A stretch of 64,000 nucleotides of DNA, from the NCBI GenBank assembly GCA_050246995.1, contig JBFWVA010000015.1:1-64000 (forward strand). The letters are read 5' to 3'. Positions 41,356 to 50,620 of this stretch are shown in pieces. The notes under the pieces were generated by a model, which ran no database searches, was not told the origin of the DNA, and saw only the letters and a program-made list of their open reading frames with translations. The stretch comes from SHVO01 sp050246995 (lineage in GTDB: Bacteria; Pseudomonadota; Alphaproteobacteria; Rhodospirillales; Rhodospirillaceae). A program made the translations under genes and the position numbers. The number at the start of each line of letters is the position of its first letter. Within the stretch, counting starts at the first letter, position 1.

Positions 41356-42954
41356 CTACTTTGGGATCATCCACGGAAAGAAATACTGCTGACCCATCAC
41401 GAGCAGGCCCAGCAGCACCGTAAGGATGATGCTGTGCTTGAACGTGCGCGCCAGGACTTCGCCCTCGCGCCCGGCGAGACCCGTGATCGACGTGCCGGTC
41501 GTCAGGTTTTGCGGCGAGATCATTTTGCCAAGGACGCCGCCCGAGGAGTTGGTGGCGGCCATCAGCACCGGATCGAGGTTCAGCTCGCGCGCGGCGACGA
41601 CCTGCAAGTTCCCGAACAATGCATTCCCAGACGTATCACTGCCCGACAGGAAGACCGCGAGCCACCCGAGGAATGCCGACAGGAACGGGAAGATGAAGCC
41701 GGCCGAGGCGACCGCAACGCCCAGCGTATAGGTCATGCCGGAGTAGTTCATCAGGTAGGCGAGGCCGATGATGAGCATGGTGGTGAGGGCCGGCATGCGC
41801 CATTGCTTGAAGGCCTCGGCGAAGGCGCGCACAAGCTCGCTGAACTTCAGACGCACAAGGATCGCGACGAGCAGCGATGTGACCAGGATGGCCGTGCCGG
41901 CGCCGAGCGGTTGGAAGTTCCAGATGGCCGCATAGGGCCGGTCATAAGTCGTGATGAAGATTTGGTTGTGCAGCGCCGGCCATTGCACAGGGACCTGACC
42001 GATCCCCGCCACCTTGAAGTGAGTCCATAGGATCACGACGGCGGCGAGTAGGGTCCAGGGGATCCAACCGTGCCAGCTTCCGACGGCGCTTTGGGCACGG
42101 GCTTCGGCTGGTGCGTTCAGCGCGAAGGCCGGATCGGCCGGCATCTTCCAGACCTTGATGAAGGACACCGTGAGGATCAGCGAGCCCATGGAGGCCAGCA
42201 CATCGGTCAGCGCGTAGCTCAGATAGTTGGAGGTCACGAATTGGGCGAGACCGAAGGAGCCGCCCGCGACAAAGAGGACCGGCCATACGCCTTTCAGGGC
42301 GCGGAGGCCGCCGTACAGACCGATGGCGTAGAAGGGCAGAAGGAACGCGAGGAACGGAAGTTGCCGGCCGATCATCGCGCCAAGGGTCTGGTCGGAAAGC
42401 TGCGTGACCGCGCCGAGGGTGGTCACGGGCGTGCCCAGCGCGCCGAAGGCCACGGGCGCGGTGTTGAAGATGAGGGTGAACACGATGGCTTCCATAGCGG
42501 GGAAGCCCAGCGCGATCAGAAGCGCGCTGGTGATCGCGACAGGCGTTCCGAACCCGGAGATGCCTTCAAGCAGACATCCGAAGGAGAAGCCGATGACGAC
42601 CAGCACCACGCGCCGGTCGTTGGGCAGATGTTCCATCATCCAGGCGCGGAAGGCATCGAAGCGCCCCGAGACGACGGTGATGTTGTAGAGGACCAGCGCG
42701 TTGAACACGATCCACATCACCGGGACGAGGGCGAAGGCCGCGCCGTTGGCGATGCTGCTGAGCGCGGCGACGCCCGGCATCTGCCAGGCGGTGACCGCGA
42801 TAATAAGGCCGACAAGGAGGCCGGCACCGGCGGCTTGCCAAGCGGGCCGGCGTATGACGCCGAGGAAGATGAGAACCACCGCGATCGGGATCGCCGCGAC
42901 CGCAAAGGACAACAGCAAACTCTCGCCGACCGGCGTCACAAGCTGATTGAACAA
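41356..42954 (-). CDS. lctP: L-lactate permease (LctP family)
   Basis: The 532-residue protein has about 13 membrane segments and the LctP features GFSFGCLLEGISGFGTPVAI, FNTAPVAFGALGTPV, FLGWLAVFLSGSDTSGNALFG and ATNSSGGVLGKMISPQNL. It imports L-lactate or glycolate with protons. The start is TTG at 42954, with GGGGG about 6 bases upstream; no ATG gives the usual N-terminus. Its neighbour YjiX on the other side is a family otherwise linked to pyruvate carriers. Confidence 0.92.
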   Translation of the reverse strand: MFNQLVTPVGESLLLSFAVAAIPIAVVLIFLGVIRRPAWQAAGAGLLVGLIIAVTAWQMPGVAALSSIANGAAFALVPVMWIVFNALVLYNITVVSGRFDAFRAWMMEHLPNDRRVVLVVIGFSFGCLLEGISGFGTPVAITSALLIALGFPAMEAIVFTLIFNTAPVAFGALGTPVTTLGAVTQLSDQTLGAMIGRQLPFLAFLLPFYAIGLYGGLRALKGVWPVLFVAGGSFGLAQFVTSNYLSYALTDVLASMGSLILTVSFIKVWKMPADPAFALNAPAEARAQSAVGSWHGWIPWTLLAAVVILWTHFKVAGIGQVPVQWPALHNQIFITTYDRPYAAIWNFQPLGAGTAILVTSLLVAILVRLKFSELVRAFAEAFKQWRMPALTTMLIIGLAYLMNYSGMTYTLGVAVASAGFIFPFLSAFLGWLAVFLSGSDTSGNALFGNLQVVAARELNLDPVLMAATNSSGGVLGKMISPQNLTTGTSITGLAGREGEVLARTFKHSIILTVLLGLLVMGQQYFFPWMIPK

Positions 42955-43101
42955 GGCTAACCCCCCTTAGCTAAGTTCGGTGCTTTCTCACGTCGCTCTG
43001 ATTACGTACGTCTCCCAAAGGCTTGCACGGCCCTGTTTGGGGCCTGGGGGGCATGCTAAGCTGGGCCCGCGCCAAGGTGTATTGGAATCTTTGAGACGCC
43101 G

Positions 43102-43329
43102 ATGAAAGACGACCCTAACGCAAGCCCGCGCACGGACCAGGCCGCCCCCGACTTCTGGTCGCGGGTCCGTCAGACCTTCCGGTTGGTGGTGCATATTCCC
43201 GACTACGAGACCTACGTGCGCCATCTGCAGACGAATGAACCCGGCAAGCCGGTGCCGACGTACGAAGAGTTCATCACGATTTGCCAGGAACGCCGTTTCT
43301 CGAACGGCTATCTGATCGGCAAATGCTAG
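43102..43329 (+). CDS. YbdD/YjiX-family small protein
   Basis: The 75-residue protein contains VHIPDYETYVRHLQTNEPGKPVPTYEEFITICQERRF, matching the conserved core IPDYxxYVxHMxxxHPxxPxMTYEEFF of YbdD/YjiX. In Escherichia coli this small partner is encoded after the pyruvate carriers CstA and BtsT. Here no CstA-type gene is adjacent; instead it diverges from the lactate permease gene, 147 bp away. ATG 43102 is the only sensible start. Its stop overlaps the lysR stop (CTAG 43326-43329). Confidence 0.85.
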   Translation: MKDDPNASPRTDQAAPDFWSRVRQTFRLVVHIPDYETYVRHLQTNEPGKPVPTYEEFITICQERRFSNGYLIGKC

Positions 43330-44237
43330 GCGCGTTTAAGGCGCCGCGGCTTTGATTCCTTTTTCGCGCATCTGATCGCGACGTCGGCGACGATCTCGGC
43401 GACGGAATCGCCGGGGTTGTTTGGCCAACTGGCCGTGAATGAAAGATCCGGCAGCGCGCTTTCCGAGGTGATGATCCGCAGTTTTTTCTCCGCGATCTCC
43501 TTTTCCACGATCGCCGGCGGAATGATCGCAATCGCGCGTCCGTCGAGCGCCATGCGCACCGCCGGCGCCAGCGCCGCGGTCGCGTGCAGGCGGATGGGCG
43601 GAAGGTCGGCGCGCGCGAACAACTCGCTAATCTCCATGTACGGACGCGTGAGGCGTGAAAACGTAATCAGCGGGTGTTGCGCGAGCGCCGCGAGCGGCAC
43701 GGGGCTCGCAGGCAGCGCGAGCGCCGGGCTCGCGATGAAGGCGAGCGGAAAGCGGCAGAGATCCCGGTTGCGGATGGATGGGGCGCTCACCGGGCCGAGA
43801 AGAAACGCGAGATCGATGTCCTGCGCCACAAGGCGCTCGCGCAAGTTGGCGGAAATGTCGACTTCGATTTCCAGCGCCAGGGACGGGTACATCTCGTTGA
43901 CCCGGTCGATGAAGCGCGAAAGCCACGTGTGGACGATGGTTTCGGAAACGCCCAGGCGCAGCACGCCGCGAACAGCCGAAGGGCTGGTGAGTTCTTTCTC
44001 CATTTCAGTGCGCATGCGGAGAAGGCGTTCTGCATGAACCAGCAGATTGCGCCCTTCCTTCGTCGCGGTCACGGGCCTCGCTTCCCGCTTGAGAAGCTGA
44101 ACGCCAAATTCGGCCTCGAGCTGCGCGATGCGCTGCGAGATCGCCGGTTGGGTCGCGGACAATTTCGCCGCAGCGCCATGAAAGCTGCCGAGTTTCACGA
44201 CCCAGACGAAGGTTTCGAGATTCTTGAAGTCGGCCAT
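43326..44237 (-). CDS. LysR-family regulator of the 5-oxoproline operon
   Basis: The 303-residue protein has an N-terminal winged HTH (NLETFVWVVKLGSFHGAAAKLSATQPAISQRIAQLEAEFGVQLLKRE) and a periplasmic-binding-like effector domain (from about residue 90). It diverges from the 5-oxoproline utilization operon with 94 bp between, an AT-rich segment (ATCAGATTTAATAAAAAC) where its binding site should be. The ligand is probably a metabolite of that pathway. Confidence 0.9.
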   Translation of the reverse strand: MADFKNLETFVWVVKLGSFHGAAAKLSATQPAISQRIAQLEAEFGVQLLKREARPVTATKEGRNLLVHAERLLRMRTEMEKELTSPSAVRGVLRLGVSETIVHTWLSRFIDRVNEMYPSLALEIEVDISANLRERLVAQDIDLAFLLGPVSAPSIRNRDLCRFPLAFIASPALALPASPVPLAALAQHPLITFSRLTRPYMEISELFARADLPPIRLHATAALAPAVRMALDGRAIAIIPPAIVEKEIAEKKLRIITSESALPDLSFTASWPNNPGDSVAEIVADVAIRCAKKESKPRRLKRA

Positions 44238-44331
44238 GGCGGGGATGATTAGAAAAATTTATCAGATTTAATAAAAACCGATAATTGGACAGGAGGCAAG
44301 CGGCTCCCCTATCCAGGTGGGATGAGGTGCC

Positions 44332-45123
44332 ATGACCGCGATCGATCAAATGCGAGAACCGCTTTCCGTCCGGCAAGCCTGCCGTACCGGCGCTTTTGAC
44401 GGCCCGACGTCGGGGCTGGCGCCAGGCTTCGCGCAAGGCAATCTCGCGATCCTGCCGGCGAACCTCGCCAAGGACTTCCACGCGTTTTGCCGGGCCAACC
44501 CGAAGCCGTGCCCCATCCTGGGTGTTTCGGAACCGGGCAACCCGCATATTCCCGGATTAGGCGCCGACTTCGATATTCGCAGTGACCTGCCGCGCTATCG
44601 CGTCTGGAAAAAGGGCGCGCTGGTCGATGAACCGACCGACATCGCGGCGTATTGGCGGGATGATCTCGTTTCCTTCGTGATCGGTTGCTCCTTTTCTTTC
44701 GAGGAACTGCTCCTGCAAGCCGGGCTCTCCATCCGCCATATCGAAGCGCGCACAACCGTGCCGATGTACCGGACCAACATGATGACCACGCCGGCGGGAC
44801 CTTTCGGTGGGCCGATGGTCGTTTCCATGCGGCCGTTCAAACCGGGGGATGCCATTCGCGCTATTGAGATTACCAGCCGATACCCGCAAGCTCATGGCGC
44901 GCCGGTGCACTTTGGCCGGCCGGATCTGATCGGGATCAGGGATATCGGCGCGCCGGATTTCGGCGATCCATCCGCGATTGCCGATGATGAAGTGCCTGTG
45001 TTCTGGGCGTGCGGTGTTACGCTGCAGCAGGCGGTCGAGACGGCCAAACCGGATTTCGCGATCACGCACGCGCCGGGGCGCATGATCGTAACCGACGTGC
45101 CGATCGAGCTGGCCAGCGCATAA
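44332..45123 (+). CDS. DUF1445 / D-glutamate cyclase family protein
   Basis: The 263-residue protein matches the putative hydro-lyase family that includes mammalian D-glutamate cyclase: LSVRQACRTGAFDGPTSGLAPGFAQGNLAILP, FHAFCRANPKPCPILGVSEPG, DIRSDLPRYRVWKKG and the C-terminal VPVFWACGVTLQQAVETAKPDFAITHAPGRM. D-glutamate cyclase makes 5-oxo-D-proline, which fits placement as the first gene of a 5-oxoprolinase operon. Signature Cys residues are present. The distance from the LysR start suggests regulation by it. Confidence 0.87.
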   Translation: MTAIDQMREPLSVRQACRTGAFDGPTSGLAPGFAQGNLAILPANLAKDFHAFCRANPKPCPILGVSEPGNPHIPGLGADFDIRSDLPRYRVWKKGALVDEPTDIAAYWRDDLVSFVIGCSFSFEELLLQAGLSIRHIEARTTVPMYRTNMMTTPAGPFGGPMVVSMRPFKPGDAIRAIEITSRYPQAHGAPVHFGRPDLIGIRDIGAPDFGDPSAIADDEVPVFWACGVTLQQAVETAKPDFAITHAPGRMIVTDVPIELASA

Positions 45124-45139
45124 CGGCTTTTGGGGGACC

Positions 45140-46417
45140 TTGATGCCATCTGACATGGAGCAGGCTTCCGCACAGCCGGGCCGGAAAATGTTCGGCTGGT
45201 ACCGGGAGTTCGACGGGAAGGGCAAGAAGACCTTCTGGGCGTGTTTCCTCGGTTACGGCCTCGACGCCTTCGACCTGCAGATCTACAGCTTCGTGATGCC
45301 GGTGCTCGTCGGCCTGTGGAACATGTCGAATACTCAGGCGGGCCTGATCGCGACCTCGGCGCTCGCGATTTCGGCGCTCGGCGGCTGGCTTGCCGGCATG
45401 CTCGCCGACAAGATCGGACGCGTGCGGCTCTTGCAGATCACCGTCGCGTGGTTCGCGTTCTTCACGTTCCTGTCGGGCTTCGCCAACAATTTCGAACAAT
45501 TGTTGGTCATTCGTGGACTGCAGGGCCTCGGCTTTGGCGGTGAGTGGGCCGCGGGCGCGGTGCTGATTGGCGAGATCGCCAAGGCCCAGCATCGCGGCAA
45601 GGCCGTGGGCATGGTGCAAAGCGCATGGTCGTGGGGCTGGGGCCTCGCGGCACTCATGGCGACACTCGCCTTCCAGATCCTTTCGCCGGAAATCGCCTGG
45701 CGCGTGATGTTCTTCATTGGGATTTTGCCGGCGGGCCTCATCTTCTTTGTCCGGCGCATGGTGCCGGAGTCCGAGGTCTATTTGCAGACACGAGAAGCGC
45801 CCGGCGAGCGGCGCAGCGTGTTCTCCATTTTCTCGAAGGACCTCCTCTATACGACGTTCTTCGGATCGCTGCTCGCGGTGGGCGCGCACGGGGGCTACTA
45901 CGCGATCACCACATGGCTGCCGACGTTCCTGCGCACGGAACGCCATCTCTCCAACATCGGCAGCGGAGGTTACCTCGCGGTGGTGATCCTTGGGTCCTTT
46001 GTCGGCTACATGACCAGCGCCTATCTCAGTGACTATCTCGGCCGGCGCCGGACGATCATGTTGTTTGCGCTGGGCGCGATGATCATGGTCGTTGGTTATA
46101 CGCAGGCGGATATCTCCAACGGCGTGATGCTCTTCCTGGGCTTTCCGCTTGGGTTTCTGTCGTCCGGGATCTTCAGCGGTTTCGGGCCCTTCTACACCGA
46201 GCTATTCCCCACCAGCGTGCGCGGGACGGGGCAGGGGTTTTGCTACAACTTTGGCCGGGGTTGCGCGGCAGGCGTGCCCGCGCTGGTCGGCTTTATTTCG
46301 GCGCAAGCATCGCTCGGCAAAGCGATTTATATTGTTGCTGGGTGCGCTTACGTCATCGTGATTGCGGCGGCGCTATGTCTCCCGGAAACGCGTGGGCGCG
46401 AGTTGCGCTCCAATTAA
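45140..46417 (+). CDS. MFS transporter, probable 5-oxoproline or acid sugar carrier
   Basis: The 425-residue protein has twelve predicted membrane helices and MFS signatures GGWLAGMLADKIGRVRLL after helix 2 and YLSDYLGRRRTIML after helix 8. The start of the domain (FWACFLGYGLDAFDLQIYSFVMPVL) resembles carriers for aromatic or carboxylic acids and sialic acid. Placement between the D-glutamate cyclase gene and pxpA suggests import of 5-oxoproline or a precursor. It follows the previous gene by 16 bp and precedes pxpA by 12 bp. Confidence 0.9.
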   Translation: MMPSDMEQASAQPGRKMFGWYREFDGKGKKTFWACFLGYGLDAFDLQIYSFVMPVLVGLWNMSNTQAGLIATSALAISALGGWLAGMLADKIGRVRLLQITVAWFAFFTFLSGFANNFEQLLVIRGLQGLGFGGEWAAGAVLIGEIAKAQHRGKAVGMVQSAWSWGWGLAALMATLAFQILSPEIAWRVMFFIGILPAGLIFFVRRMVPESEVYLQTREAPGERRSVFSIFSKDLLYTTFFGSLLAVGAHGGYYAITTWLPTFLRTERHLSNIGSGGYLAVVILGSFVGYMTSAYLSDYLGRRRTIMLFALGAMIMVVGYTQADISNGVMLFLGFPLGFLSSGIFSGFGPFYTELFPTSVRGTGQGFCYNFGRGCAAGVPALVGFISAQASLGKAIYIVAGCAYVIVIAAALCLPETRGRELRSN

Positions 46418-46429
46418 CCAAGGCGGCGA

Positions 46430-47194
46430 ATGGTCAGTATCGACCTTAACAGCGATCTCGGTGAGGGCTTCGGCGCCTGGCAAATGGGTGACGACGCCGC
46501 GATGCTGGCGATCGTGACCAGCGCGAATGTCGCGTGCGGCTTTCACGCGGGCGATCCCGCGGGCATCCTGTCAGTGCTGAACGAAGCGGCGCGGCGCAAC
46601 GTGGCGGTCGGCGCGCATGTGGCGTACCGCGATCTCGTCGGCTTCGGGCGCCGCAACATGGATCCGAGCAGCGCCGAACTGGTCGGCGACATCATTTATC
46701 AGATCGGGGCGTTGCAGGGCCTCGCCAAGGCGGCGGGGACAGCCGTGCGCTATGTGAAGCCGCACGGCGCGCTTTACAACACGATCGCGACCGACAAGCG
46801 TCAGGCCGCGGATGTGATCGCGGCGATCAAAGCGGTCGACCCATCGTTGGTTCTGATGGCGCTGGCGGGCGCGCCGGTTGTTGCGCAGGCCCGCGCAGCG
46901 GGACTCACGGTCGTCTGCGAAGCTTTCGCCGACCGCGCTTATAACGCAGACGGCACTCTTGTGAATCGCCGCCTGCCGGGCGCAGTCCTTCACGATCCAG
47001 ATATCATCGCGGCGCGCACGGCGCGAATGGTCGAGAGCGGCCGCGTTGTGGCTATCAATGGCGAGGACATCGCGCTCGACGCCCAGTCGATTTGCGTTCA
47101 TGGCGATACACCGGCCGCCGTGGCGATCGCACGCGCGTTACGTGCGGCCTTTGAGGCTCGCGGAGTGGCGTTGAAACCTTTTGTACAGGGCTGA
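46430..47194 (+). CDS. pxpA: 5-oxoprolinase subunit PxpA (LamB/YcsF family)
   Basis: The 254-residue protein begins MVSIDLNSDLGEGFGAWQMGDDAAML and contains NVACGFHAGDP, GAHVAYRDLVGFGRRNM, YVKPHGALYNTI and EAFADRAYNADGTLVNR, all PxpA signatures. With PxpB and PxpC it opens 5-oxoproline to glutamate using ATP. The length fits the family (about 250). Confidence 0.95.
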   Translation: MVSIDLNSDLGEGFGAWQMGDDAAMLAIVTSANVACGFHAGDPAGILSVLNEAARRNVAVGAHVAYRDLVGFGRRNMDPSSAELVGDIIYQIGALQGLAKAAGTAVRYVKPHGALYNTIATDKRQAADVIAAIKAVDPSLVLMALAGAPVVAQARAAGLTVVCEAFADRAYNADGTLVNRRLPGAVLHDPDIIAARTARMVESGRVVAINGEDIALDAQSICVHGDTPAAVAIARALRAAFEARGVALKPFVQG

Positions 47195-47198
47195 GCGG

Positions 47199-48773
47199 TT
47201 GCGTTTTCTGCCCGCCGGCGACGACGCTTTCCTGATCGAGTTACGCGATCTTGCTGAAACACTCGCGATGCTCGACGCGTTGCGCGCGGCGCCGATTGCC
47301 GGTGTGATTGAAGCGGTTCCGGCCGCGCGTACGCTTCTCGTCCGGTTCGATCCTGATGTCACGGATCGGCGCGCGCTTGCGGCGGCGCTCGGCGGTGTCG
47401 ATCTTTCCGTCCGTAGAACACAATCAGGGGCGATCTTCGACATCCCGGTCATTTATGACGGCGAAGACCTTGGCGATGTCGCGGACATCCTAGGGTGTTC
47501 CGCCCAGGAATTGGTGGCTCGGCATACGGCAGCGACCTATACGGTGGCCTTTACCGGTTTTGCGCCCGGCTTCGCCTATATGACGTGCGACGACCCGACC
47601 TTTGATGTGCCAAGGCGCAAAAGCCCGCGGGTGCGCGTGCCGGCGGGCGCGGTGGCGCTCGGCGGGAAATTCTGCGGCATTTATCCTTCGGATAGTCCTG
47701 GGGGATGGCAGTTGCTGGGACGGACACCGGTGATGATGTGGGATGCGCACCGCCCCCGCGCTGCGTTGCTCGCGCCAGGAGACCGTGTGCGCTTCCAGCG
47801 CGCCGATAAGAAGACGACCGTCGGGCTTTCAGAAACCGCGCGGAACGCGCCTTCGGGCAAGCCATTGACGGCCGGACTGCTTGTGACACGGGCAGACCGG
47901 CCCGCGCTGTTCCAGGACCTTGGGCGCCTCGGGTATGCAGATCAAGGTGTGGGAGAGTCGGGAGCGCTCGATCGCGCCAGCCTCATTGAAGCGAACGTAT
48001 GTGTCGGCAACGCGCGCGGCGCCCCCGCGCTCGAAGTCACGTTCGGCGGATTCGGGTTCAAGACGGACCGCGAAATCACACTCGCGGTCACCGGCGCGCC
48101 GTGTGCATTAGCCGTCGAAAGCGCGAACGGCCAGCGGTATTGGGCGCCGTTAGCGCGTCCATTCACACTGGAAGCGGGCGATGAACTGAGGCTTGAAGCG
48201 CCCTCGGCCGGGATGCGCAGCTATCTTGCGCTTCGCGGTGGTTTCAAGGTGGCGCACGTTTTGGGGTCGGCCTCGACAGATACGTTGGCGAAAGTCGGCC
48301 CCGCGCCTGTCGTGCAGGGGAATTTTCTTATTCCGGCGAATTTGCCTGTGGGCGATCTCGATGCGTCCGCGCCGCGGCATCGGCCCATTCCAAAGCCCGG
48401 CAACACGGTAACGTTGGATGTGGTACTTGGGCCGCGAACGGACTGGTTCACCGAAGAAAGCGTCGCCCTGTTATTCGCCCAGGATTGGAAGGTCACCGCT
48501 GAGGCAAATCGCGTTGGCATTCGGCTGGCGGGCGCGTTGCCCCTGGAGAAACGCAGCACCGCCGAGCTGCCCTCGGAGGCCACGGTGCTCGGCGCGATCC
48601 AAGTGCCGCACAGCGGTCAGCCGGTGCTTTTTCTGGCCGATCATCCGTTGACCGGCGGCTACCCCGTCATCGGGGTTGTCGCCCGGCATCATCTCGATCT
48701 GTGCGGCCAGCTGCCCGGCGGCGCGAAGGTCCGCTTCAAGCCAGCAGCGGCTTTCACGCCGTTCGTCAGATAG
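47199..48773 (+). CDS. Fused 5-oxoprolinase subunits PxpB and PxpC
   Basis: One polypeptide carries two enzyme parts. Residues 1 to about 205 are PxpB-like (RFLPAGDDAFLIEL, HTAATYTVAFTGFAPGFAYM, PAGAVALGGKFCGIYPSDSPGGWQLLG). From about 220 on it is PxpC-like (LLVTRADRPALFQDLGRLGYADQGVGESGALDRASL, YLALRGGF, PHSGQPVLFLADHPLTGGYPVIGVV). In most bacteria these are separate genes; the fusion is known but less common. The start is TTG 47199, 4 bp after the pxpA stop, with CAGGG about 8 bases upstream; an earlier TTG at 47181 is possible. Confidence 0.92.
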   Translation: MRFLPAGDDAFLIELRDLAETLAMLDALRAAPIAGVIEAVPAARTLLVRFDPDVTDRRALAAALGGVDLSVRRTQSGAIFDIPVIYDGEDLGDVADILGCSAQELVARHTAATYTVAFTGFAPGFAYMTCDDPTFDVPRRKSPRVRVPAGAVALGGKFCGIYPSDSPGGWQLLGRTPVMMWDAHRPRAALLAPGDRVRFQRADKKTTVGLSETARNAPSGKPLTAGLLVTRADRPALFQDLGRLGYADQGVGESGALDRASLIEANVCVGNARGAPALEVTFGGFGFKTDREITLAVTGAPCALAVESANGQRYWAPLARPFTLEAGDELRLEAPSAGMRSYLALRGGFKVAHVLGSASTDTLAKVGPAPVVQGNFLIPANLPVGDLDASAPRHRPIPKPGNTVTLDVVLGPRTDWFTEESVALLFAQDWKVTAEANRVGIRLAGALPLEKRSTAELPSEATVLGAIQVPHSGQPVLFLADHPLTGGYPVIGVVARHHLDLCGQLPGGAKVRFKPAAAFTPFVR

Positions 48774-48803
48774 TTTCAGCTCAGGCCTGTGCTGGGTTCG
48801 ACG

Positions 48804-49955
48804 TTATCGCCGCGAGAAGATCCGCCGCTGTGCCTCGGTGAGGGTTACTTTGTTCGCGCGTAAATTGGCGAACGCGAGGTTGGAGACATTTCTGATGAAG
48901 AGATCTCTGTCGGACTTACTTGACGTTCGATCTATTTCGATGAGTGCTGATAGGGCGGCGCTTGCAACCGCCAACCAGTCAGACCGCAGCGAAGCTTGAC
49001 GCCATAGCGGCGGGAGACTATCGCGCGGCTCCTGGACGAGTTGAGCACGTACACGTTCGAGCGGAGTTCCCGTCAATCTAACGAGGATCCGCGCGAAAAG
49101 GTCGAAGTTGCCGTTGCATAACGTCTGAGTCAGGAAGGCCTCGCTCAGCGTCTTGCCGCCAATCAGCGAAGATATGCGCTGGTCCCACTCCTCCTCACTC
49201 TGGTCGCTTAAGAATCCTGGGAGCGAACTGGGAAGGCTACTCGGTGCGCGCGTGGCGAGTTCTTCCTTAAGCCGTGAACTGATGCTCGACTGGGATAGCC
49301 GCACAATCATAGCCGGGGATAGCGGGTCGCGGCGAACGACTGATTCTTGTATCCGTTCGCTCGCGCCGAACCGGTCAAGTACCGTGCCGTAAGCGTCTTC
49401 CGGGATGTCGGCTTTTGAGTTCTCAAGAAGTGTCTGCGTGGTCGTTTCATCGCCGTGATGCACCAGGGACCTGGAGAGATCGGCGCTCACATGAGGCCGG
49501 CGGGCAATGGAATTCATTTTCACGAAGTTCTGACAATTTTCGACGATACAGACGAGGTCGGCGTCGCCGAGGGAAACACATTGTGCAAGGATCGGCACCG
49601 CCGCTGCTTCGTCGTCATTGGCGAGGGCCCATGCCAGGGAGCGCGATGTATTGGGATTGAGCGCTGCCGCCAGCGCCGTTGCTTCGACGACAGAAGGCTC
49701 GGCGTTCCAAATGAGGAGGCGAAGGATCGCTTCCGCTTCAGTGCTGAAATGGCCATCAGTCCCTTCCGGGGGCGGGAGCGTGCGGGCAAGATGAGTGGCG
49801 AGAGCAACTTTCTGCTCATGCGACAAACTTGCTTCCACTTTCAAATAATCGGCGGTGCTCAGATCATGGAGTTGCATCTCGGAGATTTGACGCCCGTCCT
49901 GGCCCGAGGAAGAAGGTGGATTTACCATGTGCGGCTCAGATTGTGCTGGGCACAT
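48804..49955 (-). CDS. DUF2336 helical repeat protein
   Basis: The 383-residue protein is mostly helical with features of DUF2336 proteins of alphaproteobacteria: LHDLSTADYLKVEASLSHEQKVALATHLARTL, ILAQCVSLGDADLVCIVENCQNFVKMNSIARRPHVSADLSRSLVHHGDETTTQTLLENSKADIPEDAYG, and SERIQESVVRRDPLSPAMIVRLSQSS. The function is unknown. It overlaps the response regulator gene upstream by 20 bp if ATG 49955 is used (GGAAG precedes it); ATG 49928 would avoid overlap. The coupling suggests that it acts with the regulator. Confidence 0.8.
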   Translation of the reverse strand: MCPAQSEPHMVNPPSSSGQDGRQISEMQLHDLSTADYLKVEASLSHEQKVALATHLARTLPPPEGTDGHFSTEAEAILRLLIWNAEPSVVEATALAAALNPNTSRSLAWALANDDEAAAVPILAQCVSLGDADLVCIVENCQNFVKMNSIARRPHVSADLSRSLVHHGDETTTQTLLENSKADIPEDAYGTVLDRFGASERIQESVVRRDPLSPAMIVRLSQSSISSRLKEELATRAPSSLPSSLPGFLSDQSEEEWDQRISSLIGGKTLSEAFLTQTLCNGNFDLFARILVRLTGTPLERVRAQLVQEPRDSLPPLWRQASLRSDWLAVASAALSALIEIDRTSSKSDRDLFIRNVSNLAFANLRANKVTLTEAQRRIFSRR

Positions 49956-50397
49956 AAACTTCCACGTGCCGGCCGGGGTTTGGAGGGAAAACGATTCGCC
50001 GCGCTTTCAGGATAGCGGCTTCGAACTTCATGGGGTCGACCGGCTTCACTATGAATCCGTTTGCATCAAGGGAGGCGGCCGTCTGGATGAGCCCAACCTG
50101 CGGGAAAGCGGTCGTCAGGACGAAAGTGGAATTCAGCCGCATGCCTTTGATGTCGCCGATTCTGAGCGCCTTGAGAAGTTGGAGGCCGTTGCCGCCGGGC
50201 ATTCGGATGTCGGAAAGGATTAAGTCTACCGGGCGGCCAAGAAGATTAAGCAGGTTAAGCGCTTCAGAACCGCTTGCCGCGGAGAGCACTTCCTTTGCGC
50301 CGACACCCTTGAGGTTCGCAACCAGATTATTTCGGTGTTCTTCGCTGTCTTCGACAACAAGACAAACGATTTTTAAGAGCACGTCTTCAATTCGCAT
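49936..50397 (-). CDS. Single-domain response regulator paired with DUF2336
   Basis: The 153-residue receiver protein has IVCLVVEDSEEHRNNLVANL (acidic pair), the phosphoacceptor Asp in VDLILSDIRMPGGNG, the switch Thr in FVLTTAF, and Lys in GFIVKPVDPMKFEAAI. There is no output domain. It shares its general design, including the LDANGFIVKPV segment, with the receiver at 18345-18836. The next gene, DUF2336, overlaps its end. Confidence 0.88.
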   Translation of the reverse strand: MRIEDVLLKIVCLVVEDSEEHRNNLVANLKGVGAKEVLSAASGSEALNLLNLLGRPVDLILSDIRMPGGNGLQLLKALRIGDIKGMRLNSTFVLTTAFPQVGLIQTAASLDANGFIVKPVDPMKFEAAILKARRIVFPPNPGRHVEVYVPSTI

Positions 50398-50620
50398 GGG
50401 CTCGTAGAGCGTTCTGTGCTGATACCCGGAGTAATGGACGACTCAGGGCGGAGTTTGAAATCTAGCCGCGGCACGGCGCGGGAGCCAATGCTTCCGGCGA
50501 GGTCGTATCGTTACGAAATCATGAATTCTTTAAAGCAGCGCAGAAGCTAGGGAAATGCAACTCAGGCGCTGGTTTCGCTCCAGGCGCGCAAGGCCGCACC
50601 ACACCATTCGTCAGACGGAT

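Noticed and set aside
42070..42960. 296-codon frame antisense to the lactate permease gene
   Set aside because: Its product is hydrophilic with Gly/Asp/Glu/Arg/His runs, as expected from the complement of membrane-segment codons.
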